A stretch of DNA of 63,409 bases from Soonwooa sp023440705 (GCA_023440705.1 JAEXRP010000102.1:1-63409), one strand, 5' to 3'; shown: positions 9,159 to 18,898, counted from the first letter of the stretch. Program-made: numbers and translations. The notes: generated by a model not told the origin, from the letters alone.

Positions 9159-10760
9159 ATGAAGAAAATTTTACTTTCGGGTCTTGTGGCCTTAGGAATG
9201 AGTGCAAATGCTCAAATTTTTGTTACAGAAAGTTTTGAGAGTTCATCTTATCAAACTAATGGCTTTGCCTATACTGGGGGCTTTCAGCCTGGCTTATATT
9301 TAGCTGGTTGTGATGGTACTGTTGCAATAGGATCTAACATCTATACAGGTGCTACAAGCAACACATCAAACCTTGTCTACACCAAACCGGCTTCAATGAC
9401 AGCTAATGGAAAGAAAATAGATGTTTCATTTACAGTTTCCACTGCGCCATATGATGCGTCTGGATCAGCAAATGGTACTGTGACTGTAGCGTACTCGACT
9501 GATGGAGGAACTACTTATGTACCATTCGGGGCAACCTACACCCTACCTGGTGCCGGCGTAACGTGTTATGCTTATTCTGCTCAAATACCAGAATCGGCAA
9601 ATATTACTGGTAATTTCAAATTAAGAGTCCAGTCTAAAATTGCGGGAGCTGCTGACGATTTTTATGTATTTTTAGATAAAGTAGTTATTAGACAGGAGGC
9701 TACAGCTATCCCTGCATGTACATCGTTAACGAGTCCTGCAGATGCTACTTCAGGGGTTTCTGTTAGACCAACACTTTCTTGGACAGCAACGGCACAAGCG
9801 CAGTCTTATACTTTAAATTTAGGGTCAACTCCAGGTGCGTCTGATATTCTGTCTACCGTAACAACCACTAATTCTTATACACCAGCATCATCTAGTGTTT
9901 TACCTGCAAATACAAAAATTTATGCAACTGTAACTCCTGGTAATGGTTTAGGAAATGCTGCAGGTTGTACAGAAACAACATTTACTACAGGTGCGAATCC
10001 TTTGGCACCATATTGTGGACCAATGATTTCTACAGCTCCGACGCAGACAGCGCCTATTAAGTCATTAACTTTTAATGGGACTACTAATACATCAGATGCT
10101 ACGGCTACTACTGTTGGCCAATTTGCTCCACACGAAAGTTTTGTAAGTACAATGTTAACGGTTAAAAATAATCTTACATCTATACCTTTTTCTCTAGACG
10201 CGATTGGTATTACAGGCAATGGCTGGGCTACATCAATATATATTGACTGGAATAATGATGGAGATTTTGATGATGTTGGAGAAGCTTACTTCAATACAAC
10301 AGCTACTATGAAGAGAACAACTACTGTGAGTGCAGCAAATATTGTAACATTAACTGGGGATCTTGCGGTGCCTGCAGGCGTGGCATTAGGACAAAAAAGA
10401 ATGCGTGTTAAGTACAACTTCTGTGGAACAGCTATCCATAATGCTTTAGCAACTGCATGTAGTGATATTAACAATGGACAAGTTGAAGATTACACGATAG
10501 ATTATGTGAATTACTTAGCTGTTAATGATATCAACAAGTCAAATGTAACAGTATATCCTAACCCATTCAAAGATGTGTTAAAGATTTCTGATGTTAAAGA
10601 TGCGACTTCTGTAATCGTTTCTGATATCTCTGGAAGAACAGTTGCAGAGCTTAAGCCAGCAGCAGAGCTTAACTTATCACATTTGAATAAAGGTGTTTAT
10701 ATCGTAAACATCAAGTATTCTAACGGTGAAGTAAAAGCGACTAAAGTTATTAAAGAATAA
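9159..10760 (+). CDS. T9SS-exported surface protein with GEVED domain (paralog 2)
   Basis: A 533-residue protein, shorter paralog of the gene at 6632. It has a near-identical signal peptide (MKKILLSGLVALGMSANAQ), an adhesin-like beta domain (about 20-180, ending FYVFLDKVVI), one fibronectin-III-like domain (about 185-275, against two in paralog 1), a GEVED domain with DWNNDGDFDDVGE (about 365) and the T9SS type A sorting tail. By eye the last 79 residues match paralog 1 at 72 positions, far more than the middles do, which suggests recent gene conversion or duplication of the tail. It has its own promoter and terminator. Predicted to be surface-exposed; ligand unknown. Confidence 0.85.
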   Translation: MKKILLSGLVALGMSANAQIFVTESFESSSYQTNGFAYTGGFQPGLYLAGCDGTVAIGSNIYTGATSNTSNLVYTKPASMTANGKKIDVSFTVSTAPYDASGSANGTVTVAYSTDGGTTYVPFGATYTLPGAGVTCYAYSAQIPESANITGNFKLRVQSKIAGAADDFYVFLDKVVIRQEATAIPACTSLTSPADATSGVSVRPTLSWTATAQAQSYTLNLGSTPGASDILSTVTTTNSYTPASSSVLPANTKIYATVTPGNGLGNAAGCTETTFTTGANPLAPYCGPMISTAPTQTAPIKSLTFNGTTNTSDATATTVGQFAPHESFVSTMLTVKNNLTSIPFSLDAIGITGNGWATSIYIDWNNDGDFDDVGEAYFNTTATMKRTTTVSAANIVTLTGDLAVPAGVALGQKRMRVKYNFCGTAIHNALATACSDINNGQVEDYTIDYVNYLAVNDINKSNVTVYPNPFKDVLKISDVKDATSVIVSDISGRTVAELKPAAELNLSHLNKGVYIVNIKYSNGEVKATKVIKE

Positions 10761-10781
10761 TTTTTAGAGCTTCTTAATACA

Positions 10782-10811
10782 AGCCGACTTCCTAGGAAGT
10801 CGGCTTTTTTT
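10782..10811 (+). terminator. Rho-independent terminator of the 9159 gene
   Basis: An 11-bp perfect stem (10782-10792 with 10795-10805, 2-base loop) followed by seven Ts. The stem is the same as the one at 8564-8587. Confidence 0.88.
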
Positions 10812-10840
10812 GTTAAAGACATTATCGCATATTTTTGTTT

Positions 10841-11027
10841 GGGCGTGTCCCTCGTATTTTTTGCCAAGGCGGACCTCATAGGTTTCAGAAACCTATGAGG
10901 TTTTCCGTTGCGCAAAATCCTCGGGTCGGGCTCTTTGTTTCAATCTTTGAGGTTGACGCTCGGACGGCTCCGCTTCGCTCCGCCGCCTCGCGCCAACCCA
11001 AAGGATTTCCACGTCGATCCCTCACGC
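10841..11027 (+). repeat. Dispersed structured intergenic repeat, copy B
   Basis: The second copy of the element at 6072-6257, same orientation, 187 bp, starting GGGCGTGTCCCTCG and ending GATCCCTCACGC. It includes a 13-bp perfect hairpin (10873-10885 with 10889-10901, core ACCTCATAGGTTT). With copy A it brackets the two paralogous T9SS genes as direct repeats. Confidence 0.8.
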
Positions 11028-11219
11028 AAAAGTTAGAAAGATTAATGAGGCGAAGACTAGTACATCTTAAAAGTAAATACTGAATATTATATTACGTTAA
11101 ATTGATTGTAAGTATAATATTTGTCACCGAAAACAAGTATTTTTAGTTTTTTTTTAATTTTAATTTTCGTGTTGATTGAATATATATTAAGTTTAATCAA
11201 ACTAAAAACTACCAACACG

Positions 11220-14200
11220 ATGAAAACTATTTCTATTAACAATAGAGCATTTGCCTATTTGTTAGCCTTGTGTATACTATTGCCTTGGCTCAATATTCAA
11301 GGCGCTTTCAGAGAATTAAAATCAATAGAAAATGACAAAGCTGTAAACGCTCAGCAAGACTCTTTTAGCGATCTAAAGAAGAAATCATTTTCCAATAATT
11401 TTCAGAAATCCATTGATTATTTTTCGGTTAACCAGTATTTTGGGGATTTTAAAAATTTTACTAGAACATATTATAAAGCGATAGCTACACCTCAGAATGG
11501 CGATTTTAGAACCGTGCCCAATTCCACAGCTTCAATTTTTTTTAACTCTCCCAACAATTGGCAAGTCTACGGAAACAGTGGATGGCAGACTGCGTCAGTA
11601 TCTCCACAAGCCGCACCTTGGACGCCAGAAAATATTTTTTTAGAAAGCGGAGGTTATATTGATGTCGCTGGAGGAAGACTGTATAATAATATCTATATTA
11701 ACACATCAGCAAGTATAAATTCAGCTGGTAATACTACTGGTTTAGGGATTGCATCTGGTAAGACTTTGGAAATAATTTCTGGTAATTTGACCATTTCTGG
11801 AAAAATTACTTTAAACGCTAATAGTCAACTTATTGTTCGATCTGGTTCTAGTCTTAGTTTTAGTAACACAGCTTCTATTACAAGTATCAATTCTACTGCA
11901 TTATTTGAGGTCGAAAATAATGCGAATCTACTTATTACTGAAGCCAATCCAAATTTATGGGGTGGTGTAGAAGTTTTTCATGAAAACTCAAATGTTATAA
12001 TTACAAAATGGAATAATAATCCGTTGTTTACTAATCCGACAGATATTTCAAATAATGTTTATGCTTCTGTGTCTGCAAAATTTGGAAATTTAACAATAAA
12101 AACGAATCATAATTGGGGACATGTTTTTCCAATCGGTAACTATCAAATTACACATAATGACCTTAGTATAGAAAATAGTGCATCTAGTACAAGTGAAATG
12201 TCCCTCAATGGTGGCGAGATAATAGTTGGACGAGACCTAACTATTAGTGGTACTGGTGTTACCCAAATGCAAACAGACAATGGATCAAAATCGCTAACAG
12301 TTAATCGGAATTTCATCAAAAAAGATTCAGGAAGCTTTATTCTTCTCGCGAAAGCAGGAAATAAAACTGCTATTTTAAATATTAAAGGTAATTTTGATCT
12401 TGCCGGTGGTTTGTTCAATATGAGTAATAATACTTCTGACCCCAATACTTCAACAGTTAATCTAGGTGGTAATTTTACGAAATCTAATACAGGCACAGTA
12501 ATCTCCTATTTAGTTAATACAAACGCGGGTAATCCAAACATTAATTTCAATTTTGTTGGTAACCCAAGCAATGCGGTTCAAACTATTTCTTCTAACGCAA
12601 ATACCATAAATAATGATTTACAAAACTTCTTTTTTAATATTAATGCCAATGCCAATGTGCAATTAAAGAGTGATTGGCAAGTTGGGACTAATACCAAAGT
12701 TAGTGTTTTAAATGGTGGCTCTTTAGATTTTGGAGTAAGAGGTTCAACGGCAAATAATATTTCTAGAATACCAAATCAAACTTCACAAAGTTTTGAATTA
12801 AAATCAGGCGGAACTTTAATTATTACTTCACTGCAAGGGATTACAAATGCAGGCGCTTACAGTGGAAATATTCAGATTGGAGGGACAACAGCAACAAGAG
12901 TGTTTTCTGGTGATGCTACTTATAAGTATATTGGTCGTAATGATCAAAGTTCGGGTAATGGACTTCCTGGTGCAGCATCTGCGAAAAAAGTAATCGTTGA
13001 GCTTTCTAATGATTTAGTCACTTTTCAACCCAATGGACTTAAAAGAATCAATAGTAATGGATTCTTAGAAATCCGAAGAGGCATTGTTCTTGACAACAGC
13101 ACAGGTTCTTTTGCAGATGCTACGGATGTTAATCCTATTACTACAGATCTAGGAGCCCTCAAAATGATAGGAGGACGATATCGTTTACAAAAAACTGATT
13201 TCAACCCAGGACTCTCTGGTACTTATGATTTGACTGGTGGTGTTATAGAATTTAATAATGCTAATGCAGGCGAACAAAAAATTCGTGCACCTAAGATTTA
13301 TAACAACATTGAAGTGACAGGCAAAAACGTATGGAGCACTTCGGGAACTATCAGCTTACGCAATCTAGGTAGTTTTATAGTTAAAAATAATGGAGAGTTT
13401 GGGATTAATACCCAAACTATCGATGGTCCTATTGGTACTCAAACGCTAACTGTTGAAGGTGGTGGCTTGTTCAAAACTGGTGATCAAGACGGTTTTAGTG
13501 GTGCGGCAAATACTTCTATTAGCAACGATATAGAAAATATTGTTTTGCAAAATAATAGCACGGTAGAATATTCTAGAAATGGCGCGCAAACCATTACACA
13601 TGCAGTGGCAACAACAACTCCTTCTGGGGCTAATTATGCGAATCTAAAAATATCTGGAAGTGGCCTAAAGACCGCTACAGGAACAAGCATTGTCAATAAT
13701 GTATTATCATTAGAAAGTGGAGATATGGTGCTTCCAGCAACAGCAAATAATATCGCTTCTCATGTTTTGGTAGCTAAAAAAGGTATTCAAAATTCAGGAG
13801 GGACATTAACCTTGGAGAATAATGCTTTGCTAATGCAAGATTTTGATGCAGTTAATAGTGGTAATATTAATGTCCAGCGAAAAGCACATGTGCCAGCCAA
13901 TCAATACAATATTTGGTCATCACCAGTGGTCAATCAAGATTTGTACGCATTGTATGGAAGCGCAAATTCGGTCCCAGCTGGTAAAGTGATGGCTTATAAT
14001 ACAACTACAGATTATTTTGTACCTGTAGCGCAAGGGACGCTATCTGCCCAAGGGAAAGGCTATTCCGCTGTTGGTCTTTCGACCAATGATGTGTTGGCAA
14101 AATTTTCAGGAGTACCAAATAATGGCGATATGTCGATTCCTTTAAGTGTTACTGGTAATCGTTTTAATGTTGTAGGTAACCCTTATCCATCGAATTTAGA

Positions 14201-15221
14201 TTTACATAGTTTGTATAATGATAACGTGTCAAGTGACCCATCCGGTATCAAAAATATTACTAATCTTGTTCGCTTTTGGGATAATACCAACAATACCGCC
14301 TATTCGCAACAAGGTAGTAGTTATCAAGGTCAGAATTACGCAATCTACAATCTAGATGCTGGCGTCGGAGTGCCTGGTACCGCCGCTACCAATGGTGATC
14401 AAACCAAAATTCCAGATGCCATAGTTAGACCTGGCCAAGGTTTTGTTGTACGCGCTAATACAAGTGGTAATCATGTTCTCAATTTTAAAAACACTCAAAG
14501 ATTGTCCACTGCTAATGCAAGTACACCATATTTTAAAAATGAAATCCCGAATAAAGATTGTTTTTGGTTGGCTTTAGAAACACCAGATGCAATTTTTACT
14601 ACTGCTGCGATTGCATATAACGAGTTAGCAAGTAACGATAATGATATCTATGATACAACAATTCTTAATCCTAACCAAAGCGATTTATTATATTCTTTAA
14701 GTAATAATCTGTACAAGCAAGTTATCCAAAGTCGCAAAGGAATTTTTATAGATACGGATGAGATTAAGTTAGGAGCCAGATATTTTAGCTCTGGTGAGCA
14801 TCGTTTCAGAGTTATAAAGAAAACTGGAATCTTCGAAAATGAGCAAAAGATTTATTTACATGACAAATTACTCAATTCTTATACAGACATTAGCGAAGAA
14901 ACTTATAGCTTTCAAGTATCAGCTGGTGTTAGTAATGATGAGTCTCGTTTCGAAATTGTCTACAAGCCTAGCACATTCCTTGGAAGTACAGATTTGTCAA
15001 AACAAGATTTGAAGATTTTTGCAGATGTTGAGAATATTGTGGTAAAATCACAATCAAGATTAGGCAAGCTCCAAATCTATAACATGTCTGGTGTTTTAAT
15101 TTTTTCTAAAGAAGTTAATTCTCCAGAATTGCTAATTCCTGCCAGTACATTTCCAAAAGGAATTTACGTCTTGAAGTCGGATAATAACAATCGCGTTCTT
15201 ACTAAGAAATTCAGCAAATAA
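11220..15221 (+). CDS. Large T9SS-exported beta-helix-like protein
   Basis: 1333 residues from the ATG at 11220. I chose that start because a hydrophobic export signal (FAYLLALCILLPWL, about residues 10-23) follows directly and the upstream frame opens only with TTG. Residues ~130-880 are rich in Asn, Ser, Thr and Gly with regularly spaced hydrophobic positions (GNLTISGKITL..., GGEIIVGRDLTISG...), typical of a right-handed parallel beta-helix. Residues ~882-1250 (about 13862-14974) are a conserved C-terminal region with NIWSSPV and VGNPYPSNLDL, shared with the gene at 23150. The end is a T9SS type A tail (LGKLQIYNMSGVLIFSK... KGIYVLKSD). Probably a surface adhesin; no catalytic motif is recognised. 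Confidence 0.82.
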   Translation: MKTISINNRAFAYLLALCILLPWLNIQGAFRELKSIENDKAVNAQQDSFSDLKKKSFSNNFQKSIDYFSVNQYFGDFKNFTRTYYKAIATPQNGDFRTVPNSTASIFFNSPNNWQVYGNSGWQTASVSPQAAPWTPENIFLESGGYIDVAGGRLYNNIYINTSASINSAGNTTGLGIASGKTLEIISGNLTISGKITLNANSQLIVRSGSSLSFSNTASITSINSTALFEVENNANLLITEANPNLWGGVEVFHENSNVIITKWNNNPLFTNPTDISNNVYASVSAKFGNLTIKTNHNWGHVFPIGNYQITHNDLSIENSASSTSEMSLNGGEIIVGRDLTISGTGVTQMQTDNGSKSLTVNRNFIKKDSGSFILLAKAGNKTAILNIKGNFDLAGGLFNMSNNTSDPNTSTVNLGGNFTKSNTGTVISYLVNTNAGNPNINFNFVGNPSNAVQTISSNANTINNDLQNFFFNINANANVQLKSDWQVGTNTKVSVLNGGSLDFGVRGSTANNISRIPNQTSQSFELKSGGTLIITSLQGITNAGAYSGNIQIGGTTATRVFSGDATYKYIGRNDQSSGNGLPGAASAKKVIVELSNDLVTFQPNGLKRINSNGFLEIRRGIVLDNSTGSFADATDVNPITTDLGALKMIGGRYRLQKTDFNPGLSGTYDLTGGVIEFNNANAGEQKIRAPKIYNNIEVTGKNVWSTSGTISLRNLGSFIVKNNGEFGINTQTIDGPIGTQTLTVEGGGLFKTGDQDGFSGAANTSISNDIENIVLQNNSTVEYSRNGAQTITHAVATTTPSGANYANLKISGSGLKTATGTSIVNNVLSLESGDMVLPATANNIASHVLVAKKGIQNSGGTLTLENNALLMQDFDAVNSGNINVQRKAHVPANQYNIWSSPVVNQDLYALYGSANSVPAGKVMAYNTTTDYFVPVAQGTLSAQGKGYSAVGLSTNDVLAKFSGVPNNGDMSIPLSVTGNRFNVVGNPYPSNLDLHSLYNDNVSSDPSGIKNITNLVRFWDNTNNTAYSQQGSSYQGQNYAIYNLDAGVGVPGTAATNGDQTKIPDAIVRPGQGFVVRANTSGNHVLNFKNTQRLSTANASTPYFKNEIPNKDCFWLALETPDAIFTTAAIAYNELASNDNDIYDTTILNPNQSDLLYSLSNNLYKQVIQSRKGIFIDTDEIKLGARYFSSGEHRFRVIKKTGIFENEQKIYLHDKLLNSYTDISEETYSFQVSAGVSNDESRFEIVYKPSTFLGSTDLSKQDLKIFADVENIVVKSQSRLGKLQIYNMSGVLIFSKEVNSPELLIPASTFPKGIYVLKSDNNNRVLTKKFSK

Positions 15222-15277
15222 TTTGTGTTATAAAAAAAAATAAGTAGATCGAGTAATATTCTTCTGTATTTCAAAAC

Positions 15278-15311
15278 AAAAAATGTCACCCAAATTTGAG
15301 TGACATTTTTT
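15278..15311. terminator. Bidirectional terminator between convergent genes
   Basis: A 12-bp perfect stem (15278-15289 with 15300-15311, core AAATGTCAC) flanked by A and T runs on both sides. It sits between the T9SS gene ending at 15221 and the minus-strand peptidase ending at 15311, so it can serve both. Confidence 0.8.
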
Positions 15312-16231
15312 TATTTTTCAAGCTTATCGTTATATTTTGGATTAAAATCTTTTTGTAAAGTTTTATCTAAAGTTTTGGCAAAGCTGTTAACCAAGTCTGT
15401 TAAGTTTTTAAAATCGATAACAGAAATATCGTCATTAGCTTTATGATAATGATTTTGATGGTTCATATCCACCGTTGAGAACGAATGCGCAACAACGTCT
15501 TTCTTAACAAAACCAACATTGTCAGAACGATAAAATAGACCTTGATCAAGATAAGGATCACCAGCAATTTTGAAATCACCAACTGCATTTTGATTCAGAA
15601 TATCTTTTAAATCCGAAACATTATCACCTGTCATGAACATTTTGTTAGCTCCAAATTCTGACTTTGTACCAATCATTTCGAAGTTGAAAAGTGCTTTGAT
15701 ATTTGGAAGATATTTTTTGAATTCTCCATTATTCGATAAATTATCAGAACCTACCAATCCAATTTCTTCAGCATTAAAACCTAAAAACATATAACTGTAA
15801 TCATCATTTCGATCTTTGTAATAATCGGAAAGTGCAATAACGGCAGAGGTTCCGCTGGCGTTGTCATCAGCACCATTATAGATTTTGTCCTCGCCAGTTG
15901 TACGTTCGCCAATGTGGTCAAAATGCGCCCCGAAAGCTATTATTTTGTCCGTTTTTCCTTTTTTAATGGCGCAAACATTGAAGTACATTTCATCGTTATG
16001 ATGAAACGGAACCAAATAAGATTTGCCATAGCAATACTCTAATTTGTTCTTTTTGAATTGCTCTGCAATAAATTCCGCAGCTTTTTCATTTTCGGGTGTT
16101 CCAACCTTTCTGCCCTTCATATCATCGGCAGCAAGTGTTGCTACAATGTCCTTAATTCTGGTTTCAGAAATCGTTTGTGCGAATATTAAACTTGTAGAAC
16201 AAGCTAAAATTAAAGTTGATAATTTTTTCAT
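15311..16231 (-). CDS. M28 family zinc metallopeptidase, exported
   Basis: 306 residues with a signal peptide (MKKLSTLILACSTSLIFAQ). The M28 aminopeptidase fold is shown by its metal-site motifs in order: GAHFDHIG (His ligand), NGADDNASG (bridging Asp), NAEEIGLVGS (catalytic and ligand Glu), NFEMIG, where many members have Asp at the Glu position, and a C-terminal NHYHKANDD (His ligand). It likely cleaves peptides in the periplasm or outside. Its start directly abuts the stop of the flavin reductase-like gene, so the two are probably co-transcribed. Substrate specificity cannot be read from the sequence. Confidence 0.85.
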   Translation of the reverse strand: MKKLSTLILACSTSLIFAQTISETRIKDIVATLAADDMKGRKVGTPENEKAAEFIAEQFKKNKLEYCYGKSYLVPFHHNDEMYFNVCAIKKGKTDKIIAFGAHFDHIGERTTGEDKIYNGADDNASGTSAVIALSDYYKDRNDDYSYMFLGFNAEEIGLVGSDNLSNNGEFKKYLPNIKALFNFEMIGTKSEFGANKMFMTGDNVSDLKDILNQNAVGDFKIAGDPYLDQGLFYRSDNVGFVKKDVVAHSFSTVDMNHQNHYHKANDDISVIDFKNLTDLVNSFAKTLDKTLQKDFNPKYNDKLEK

Positions 16232-17056
16232 TTAGTCAAGTTTTAAAATTTCCCAAGCTTCTGTAATTTTGTTTTGATGTAATTGCTTTTGTGCAAGGAT
16301 GTGTACAGCTTCTTCACCGGAAAAATTAGTTCCAGAAAGTTCTTCAATGTTTGCTAACATACCTAGATTGTTTCCTGTGAAAATTGTGCTGGATTTAATC
16401 GCGTCTGGCAATTGATCATAACCAATGCCTTTTGTTACTAAAGGTTTTGGAACTTCAAAAAGGCTATCGAAATTACTTCTCGAATAATAATTAGCGCCAA
16501 GTCTTGCCACCAAATCTAATTTGTTTTGATCAAGATTGCCGTCGTCTCCCAAGAATTGCTCCTGAATATGGATTTTTACAATTTCGCAAATAATCAAGTT
16601 TCCAGAACCTCCAACGTCGCCCAAAGATTTTATCTCCAAAACTTTGCACTCAAAATTAACAGGTGATTCTGCAATTAAAGGCGGTTTTACTAATTCGGCA
16701 GGCTTCATAGTCAGACCAGATTTCACGAATTCGTTAACGCCGTCTTCATATTCTGTACTCGCCAAAGAAACTTGTTGTACCATATCGTAATTCACGTTGC
16801 CAATAACAACTTCTGGAACTTCTAACAAGTTATGAAGCGTATGTTTGGTGGTATTGTCACGAACGCGACGACTCGGCGAAAAAATGAGAATCGGCGGCTT
16901 GGTACTGAACATATTAAAAAAGCTAAAAGGAGAAAGATTGATTTCTCCTTTTGCGTTAATTGTACTTGCTAAAGCAATTGGTCGTGGCGCAATTGCCGAC
17001 TGCATCACCAATTGCAGTTGTGGACTTGTAAGGTCCGATGGTGTTAATGTTTTCAT
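16232..17056 (-). CDS. Flavin reductase-like FMN-binding protein
   Basis: A 274-residue cytoplasmic protein of the flavin reductase / flavoredoxin-like split-barrel family. The core is near the N-terminus (APRPIALAST at about residue 23, then NLSPFSFFNMFS and PPILIFSPSRR), which binds FMN. It lies downstream of fahA on the same strand after a 108-bp gap that carries a palindromic repeat. I recall this protein type beside aromatic-catabolism genes in related flavobacteria, but no partner monooxygenase is seen here. The electron acceptor is unknown. Confidence 0.8.
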   Translation of the reverse strand: MKTLTPSDLTSPQLQLVMQSAIAPRPIALASTINAKGEINLSPFSFFNMFSTKPPILIFSPSRRVRDNTTKHTLHNLLEVPEVVIGNVNYDMVQQVSLASTEYEDGVNEFVKSGLTMKPAELVKPPLIAESPVNFECKVLEIKSLGDVGGSGNLIICEIVKIHIQEQFLGDDGNLDQNKLDLVARLGANYYSRSNFDSLFEVPKPLVTKGIGYDQLPDAIKSSTIFTGNNLGMLANIEELSGTNFSGEEAVHILAQKQLHQNKITEAWEILKLD

Positions 17057-17064
17057 ATTTTTTG

Positions 17065-17146
17065 AACCACAAAAGGTTTTAAAACATTGTTTTTGAAATA
17101 TTTAAAACCATAAAATAAGATTAAAATATAAACTGCTTTTGTGGTT
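17065..17146. repeat. Palindromic intergenic repeat with nested inverted repeats
   Basis: Between fahA and the flavin reductase-like gene. Outer arms of 11 bp match perfectly (17065-17075 AACCACAAAAG with 17136-17146), and an inner 9-bp pair (17075-17083 GGTTTTAAA with 17101-17109) lies inside. The size (82 bp) and symmetry suggest a MITE-like or palindromic intergenic element, not a simple terminator. Confidence 0.6.
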
Positions 17147-17164
17147 TTAAAAATGATAAAAAAC

Positions 17165-18418
17165 TTAAATCTTTCTAGCTGGTAAAATTTTAGAAGTTAC
17201 TTCTCCAAATCCTACACGAATGCCATCTTTTTCTGACCAAGCTTTCATCGTAATTGTATCGTTATCTTCAACGAATTTTCTTTCCTCGCCATTTGATAGT
17301 TTGATTGGATTTTGACCTCTCCAAGTTAATTCTAACATAGATCCATAAGATTTTGGATCTTCACCAGAAATCGTTCCACTTGCGTAGATATCGCCAACTT
17401 CAACATTACAACCATTAACAGTGTGATGCGCTAATTGCTGACACATATTCCAATACATAAATTTGTAGTTGCTAGCACTAATTAGATTATCGTCACCGTT
17501 TTCAGGTTTTAGATAAACCTCAAGATTAATATCGTAGTTTTTGTCACCTTCGAATTTTAGATAATCTAAAACTTCTGGATCTTGCTTTGGAGACTCGGTT
17601 CTGAAAGGATTTAATGCTTCCATCGTAACAATCCAAGGTGAAATGTTTGACCCGAAATTCTTTCCTAAAAAAGGACCTAACGGAACATATTCCCAAGACT
17701 GAATATCTCTAGCTGACCAATCGTTGAAAATCATCATTCCAAAGATGGCGTCTTCTGTTTCTTCCATTGGAATGTGCTCACCAAGTTCAGTATTTTTGTT
17801 CACAACAAATCCCATTTCTAATTCGAAATCCAACTGTAAACTTGGACTAAAGAAAGGTTTTTCAGCAGTTGGTGGTTTTATTTGACCAACTGGACGTTGG
17901 ATGTCAACACCAGAAACAACGATCGAAGAGGCGCGACCATGATAACCTACAGGAAGATGTTTCCAGTTTGGTAATAAGGCATTGGCTGGATCGCGGAAAA
18001 GCATCCCAACATTGGTTGCATGTTGAATACTGCTGTAGAAATCCGTGTAATTCGGAACGTGTACAGGCATCATCATTTGCACTTTGTCCAAATCAAAGAA
18101 ACAAACCTCTTTTGTTTTTTCATCGTTTGCTAAAGCAGAACCTTCTAACAGTAATTCTTGAATTTTTAAACGAACATCGTTAGTAATTGGTTTACCCAAC
18201 TCGATAAATTCGTTTAATGTATAAGCTTCAAAAACGTTTTCGTCTAGACCTTTGATGTTTTCAAAATAGCCAAAATCGTGTAGACTTGCTAGATCGATAA
18301 CGATGTCGCCGATTCTTGTCGCACAAGCGATATATTCTTTATTAAAAACCGCTACACCGAACGGAATATTATGGATAGAAAAGTCACTGTCATGACTATA
18401 ATCTACAAATGATTTCAT
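17165..18418 (-). CDS. fahA: Fumarylacetoacetase
   Basis: A 417-residue enzyme that hydrolyses fumarylacetoacetate to fumarate and acetoacetate, the last step of tyrosine degradation (EC 3.7.1.2). Family residues are in place: the DFYSSIQHATNVG segment carries the metal Asp and catalytic His, LDFELEMGF carries the two metal-binding Glu, and NDWSARDIQSWEYVPLGPF carries the next metal Asp. It is full length for the bacterial/eukaryotic type. It lies on the same strand as hpd, with a small secreted-protein gene 12 bp upstream. The genes for homogentisate dioxygenase and maleylacetoacetate isomerase are not in the window. Confidence 0.95.
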   Translation of the reverse strand: MKSFVDYSHDSDFSIHNIPFGVAVFNKEYIACATRIGDIVIDLASLHDFGYFENIKGLDENVFEAYTLNEFIELGKPITNDVRLKIQELLLEGSALANDEKTKEVCFFDLDKVQMMMPVHVPNYTDFYSSIQHATNVGMLFRDPANALLPNWKHLPVGYHGRASSIVVSGVDIQRPVGQIKPPTAEKPFFSPSLQLDFELEMGFVVNKNTELGEHIPMEETEDAIFGMMIFNDWSARDIQSWEYVPLGPFLGKNFGSNISPWIVTMEALNPFRTESPKQDPEVLDYLKFEGDKNYDINLEVYLKPENGDDNLISASNYKFMYWNMCQQLAHHTVNGCNVEVGDIYASGTISGEDPKSYGSMLELTWRGQNPIKLSNGEERKFVEDNDTITMKAWSEKDGIRVGFGEVTSKILPARKI

Positions 18419-18430
18419 AATTGTTAATTT

Positions 18431-18898
18431 TTATTTTTTCTTGCCAAGCTTGGAGTTTTCAATCCAGCGGCTTTCGTTAGTTAAATCTTTAAGATACCAC
18501 ACTTTTTTTGCATTCATCAAATACAAAGTATACGTTAATGGGAGACCAATTTTTTTTCCTTCCAATTTGTCCGCTCTTATAGATACGACATTGTTTTTTC
18601 TGACAAAATCTCCAGTAAAGATGTTGGACGCAGTCTGTCCTGTTTCTTTATCATCAAACAGTTCTATTAATGTCACCGAATTATCATTATTAAATTCAAC
18701 AATGTGACGCTCATCGTGATCCTCAAAGCTCTTGACTAGAACAAATTTTTTATTATGGATGTCATAGTCCACCGCATTCTGTTGCTGCTTTGTTCGTCTC
18801 TCGATTTTCTCGATAATGTCATTTAGCGTGCTGTAATTCTGTGCATTAACGTAAGCCGTAGCAAATATTAATGAACATAATAAAAGAAGTTTTTTCAT
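18431..18898 (-). CDS. Small secreted protein of unknown function
   Basis: 155 residues from the ATG at 18898, which begins a clean signal peptide (MKKLLLLCSLIFATAYVNAQ); the longer frame from 18934 would run through the hpd terminator hairpin. The mature part is beta-rich, charged and ends LGKKK. I recognise no family. It lies between hpd and fahA on the same strand and probably shares the fahA transcript (12-bp gap), but a secreted protein has no evident role in cytoplasmic tyrosine breakdown. Confidence 0.7.
   Translation of the reverse strand: MKKLLLLCSLIFATAYVNAQNYSTLNDIIEKIERRTKQQQNAVDYDIHNKKFVLVKSFEDHDERHIVEFNNDNSVTLIELFDDKETGQTASNIFTGDFVRKNNVVSIRADKLEGKKIGLPLTYTLYLMNAKKVWYLKDLTNESRWIENSKLGKKK

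Larger units (their letters stand above)
10761..11219. other. Intergenic region with terminator and repeat copy B
   Basis: This gap holds the terminator at 10782-10811, repeat copy B (10841-11027) and about 190 bp of AT-rich sequence before the ATG at 11220. A TTG at 11121 is in frame with the next gene but would add 33 residues in front of its signal sequence, so I treat that stretch as untranslated. Confidence 0.6.

Noticed and set aside
10697..11083. Short open frames over repeat copy B
   Set aside because: Same reason: they cross a hairpin and a terminator and have no plausible start or product.
11121..11219. TTG start extending the beta-helix T9SS protein by 33 residues
   Set aside because: It would place an extra hydrophobic stretch before the export signal; the ATG at 11220 fits better.
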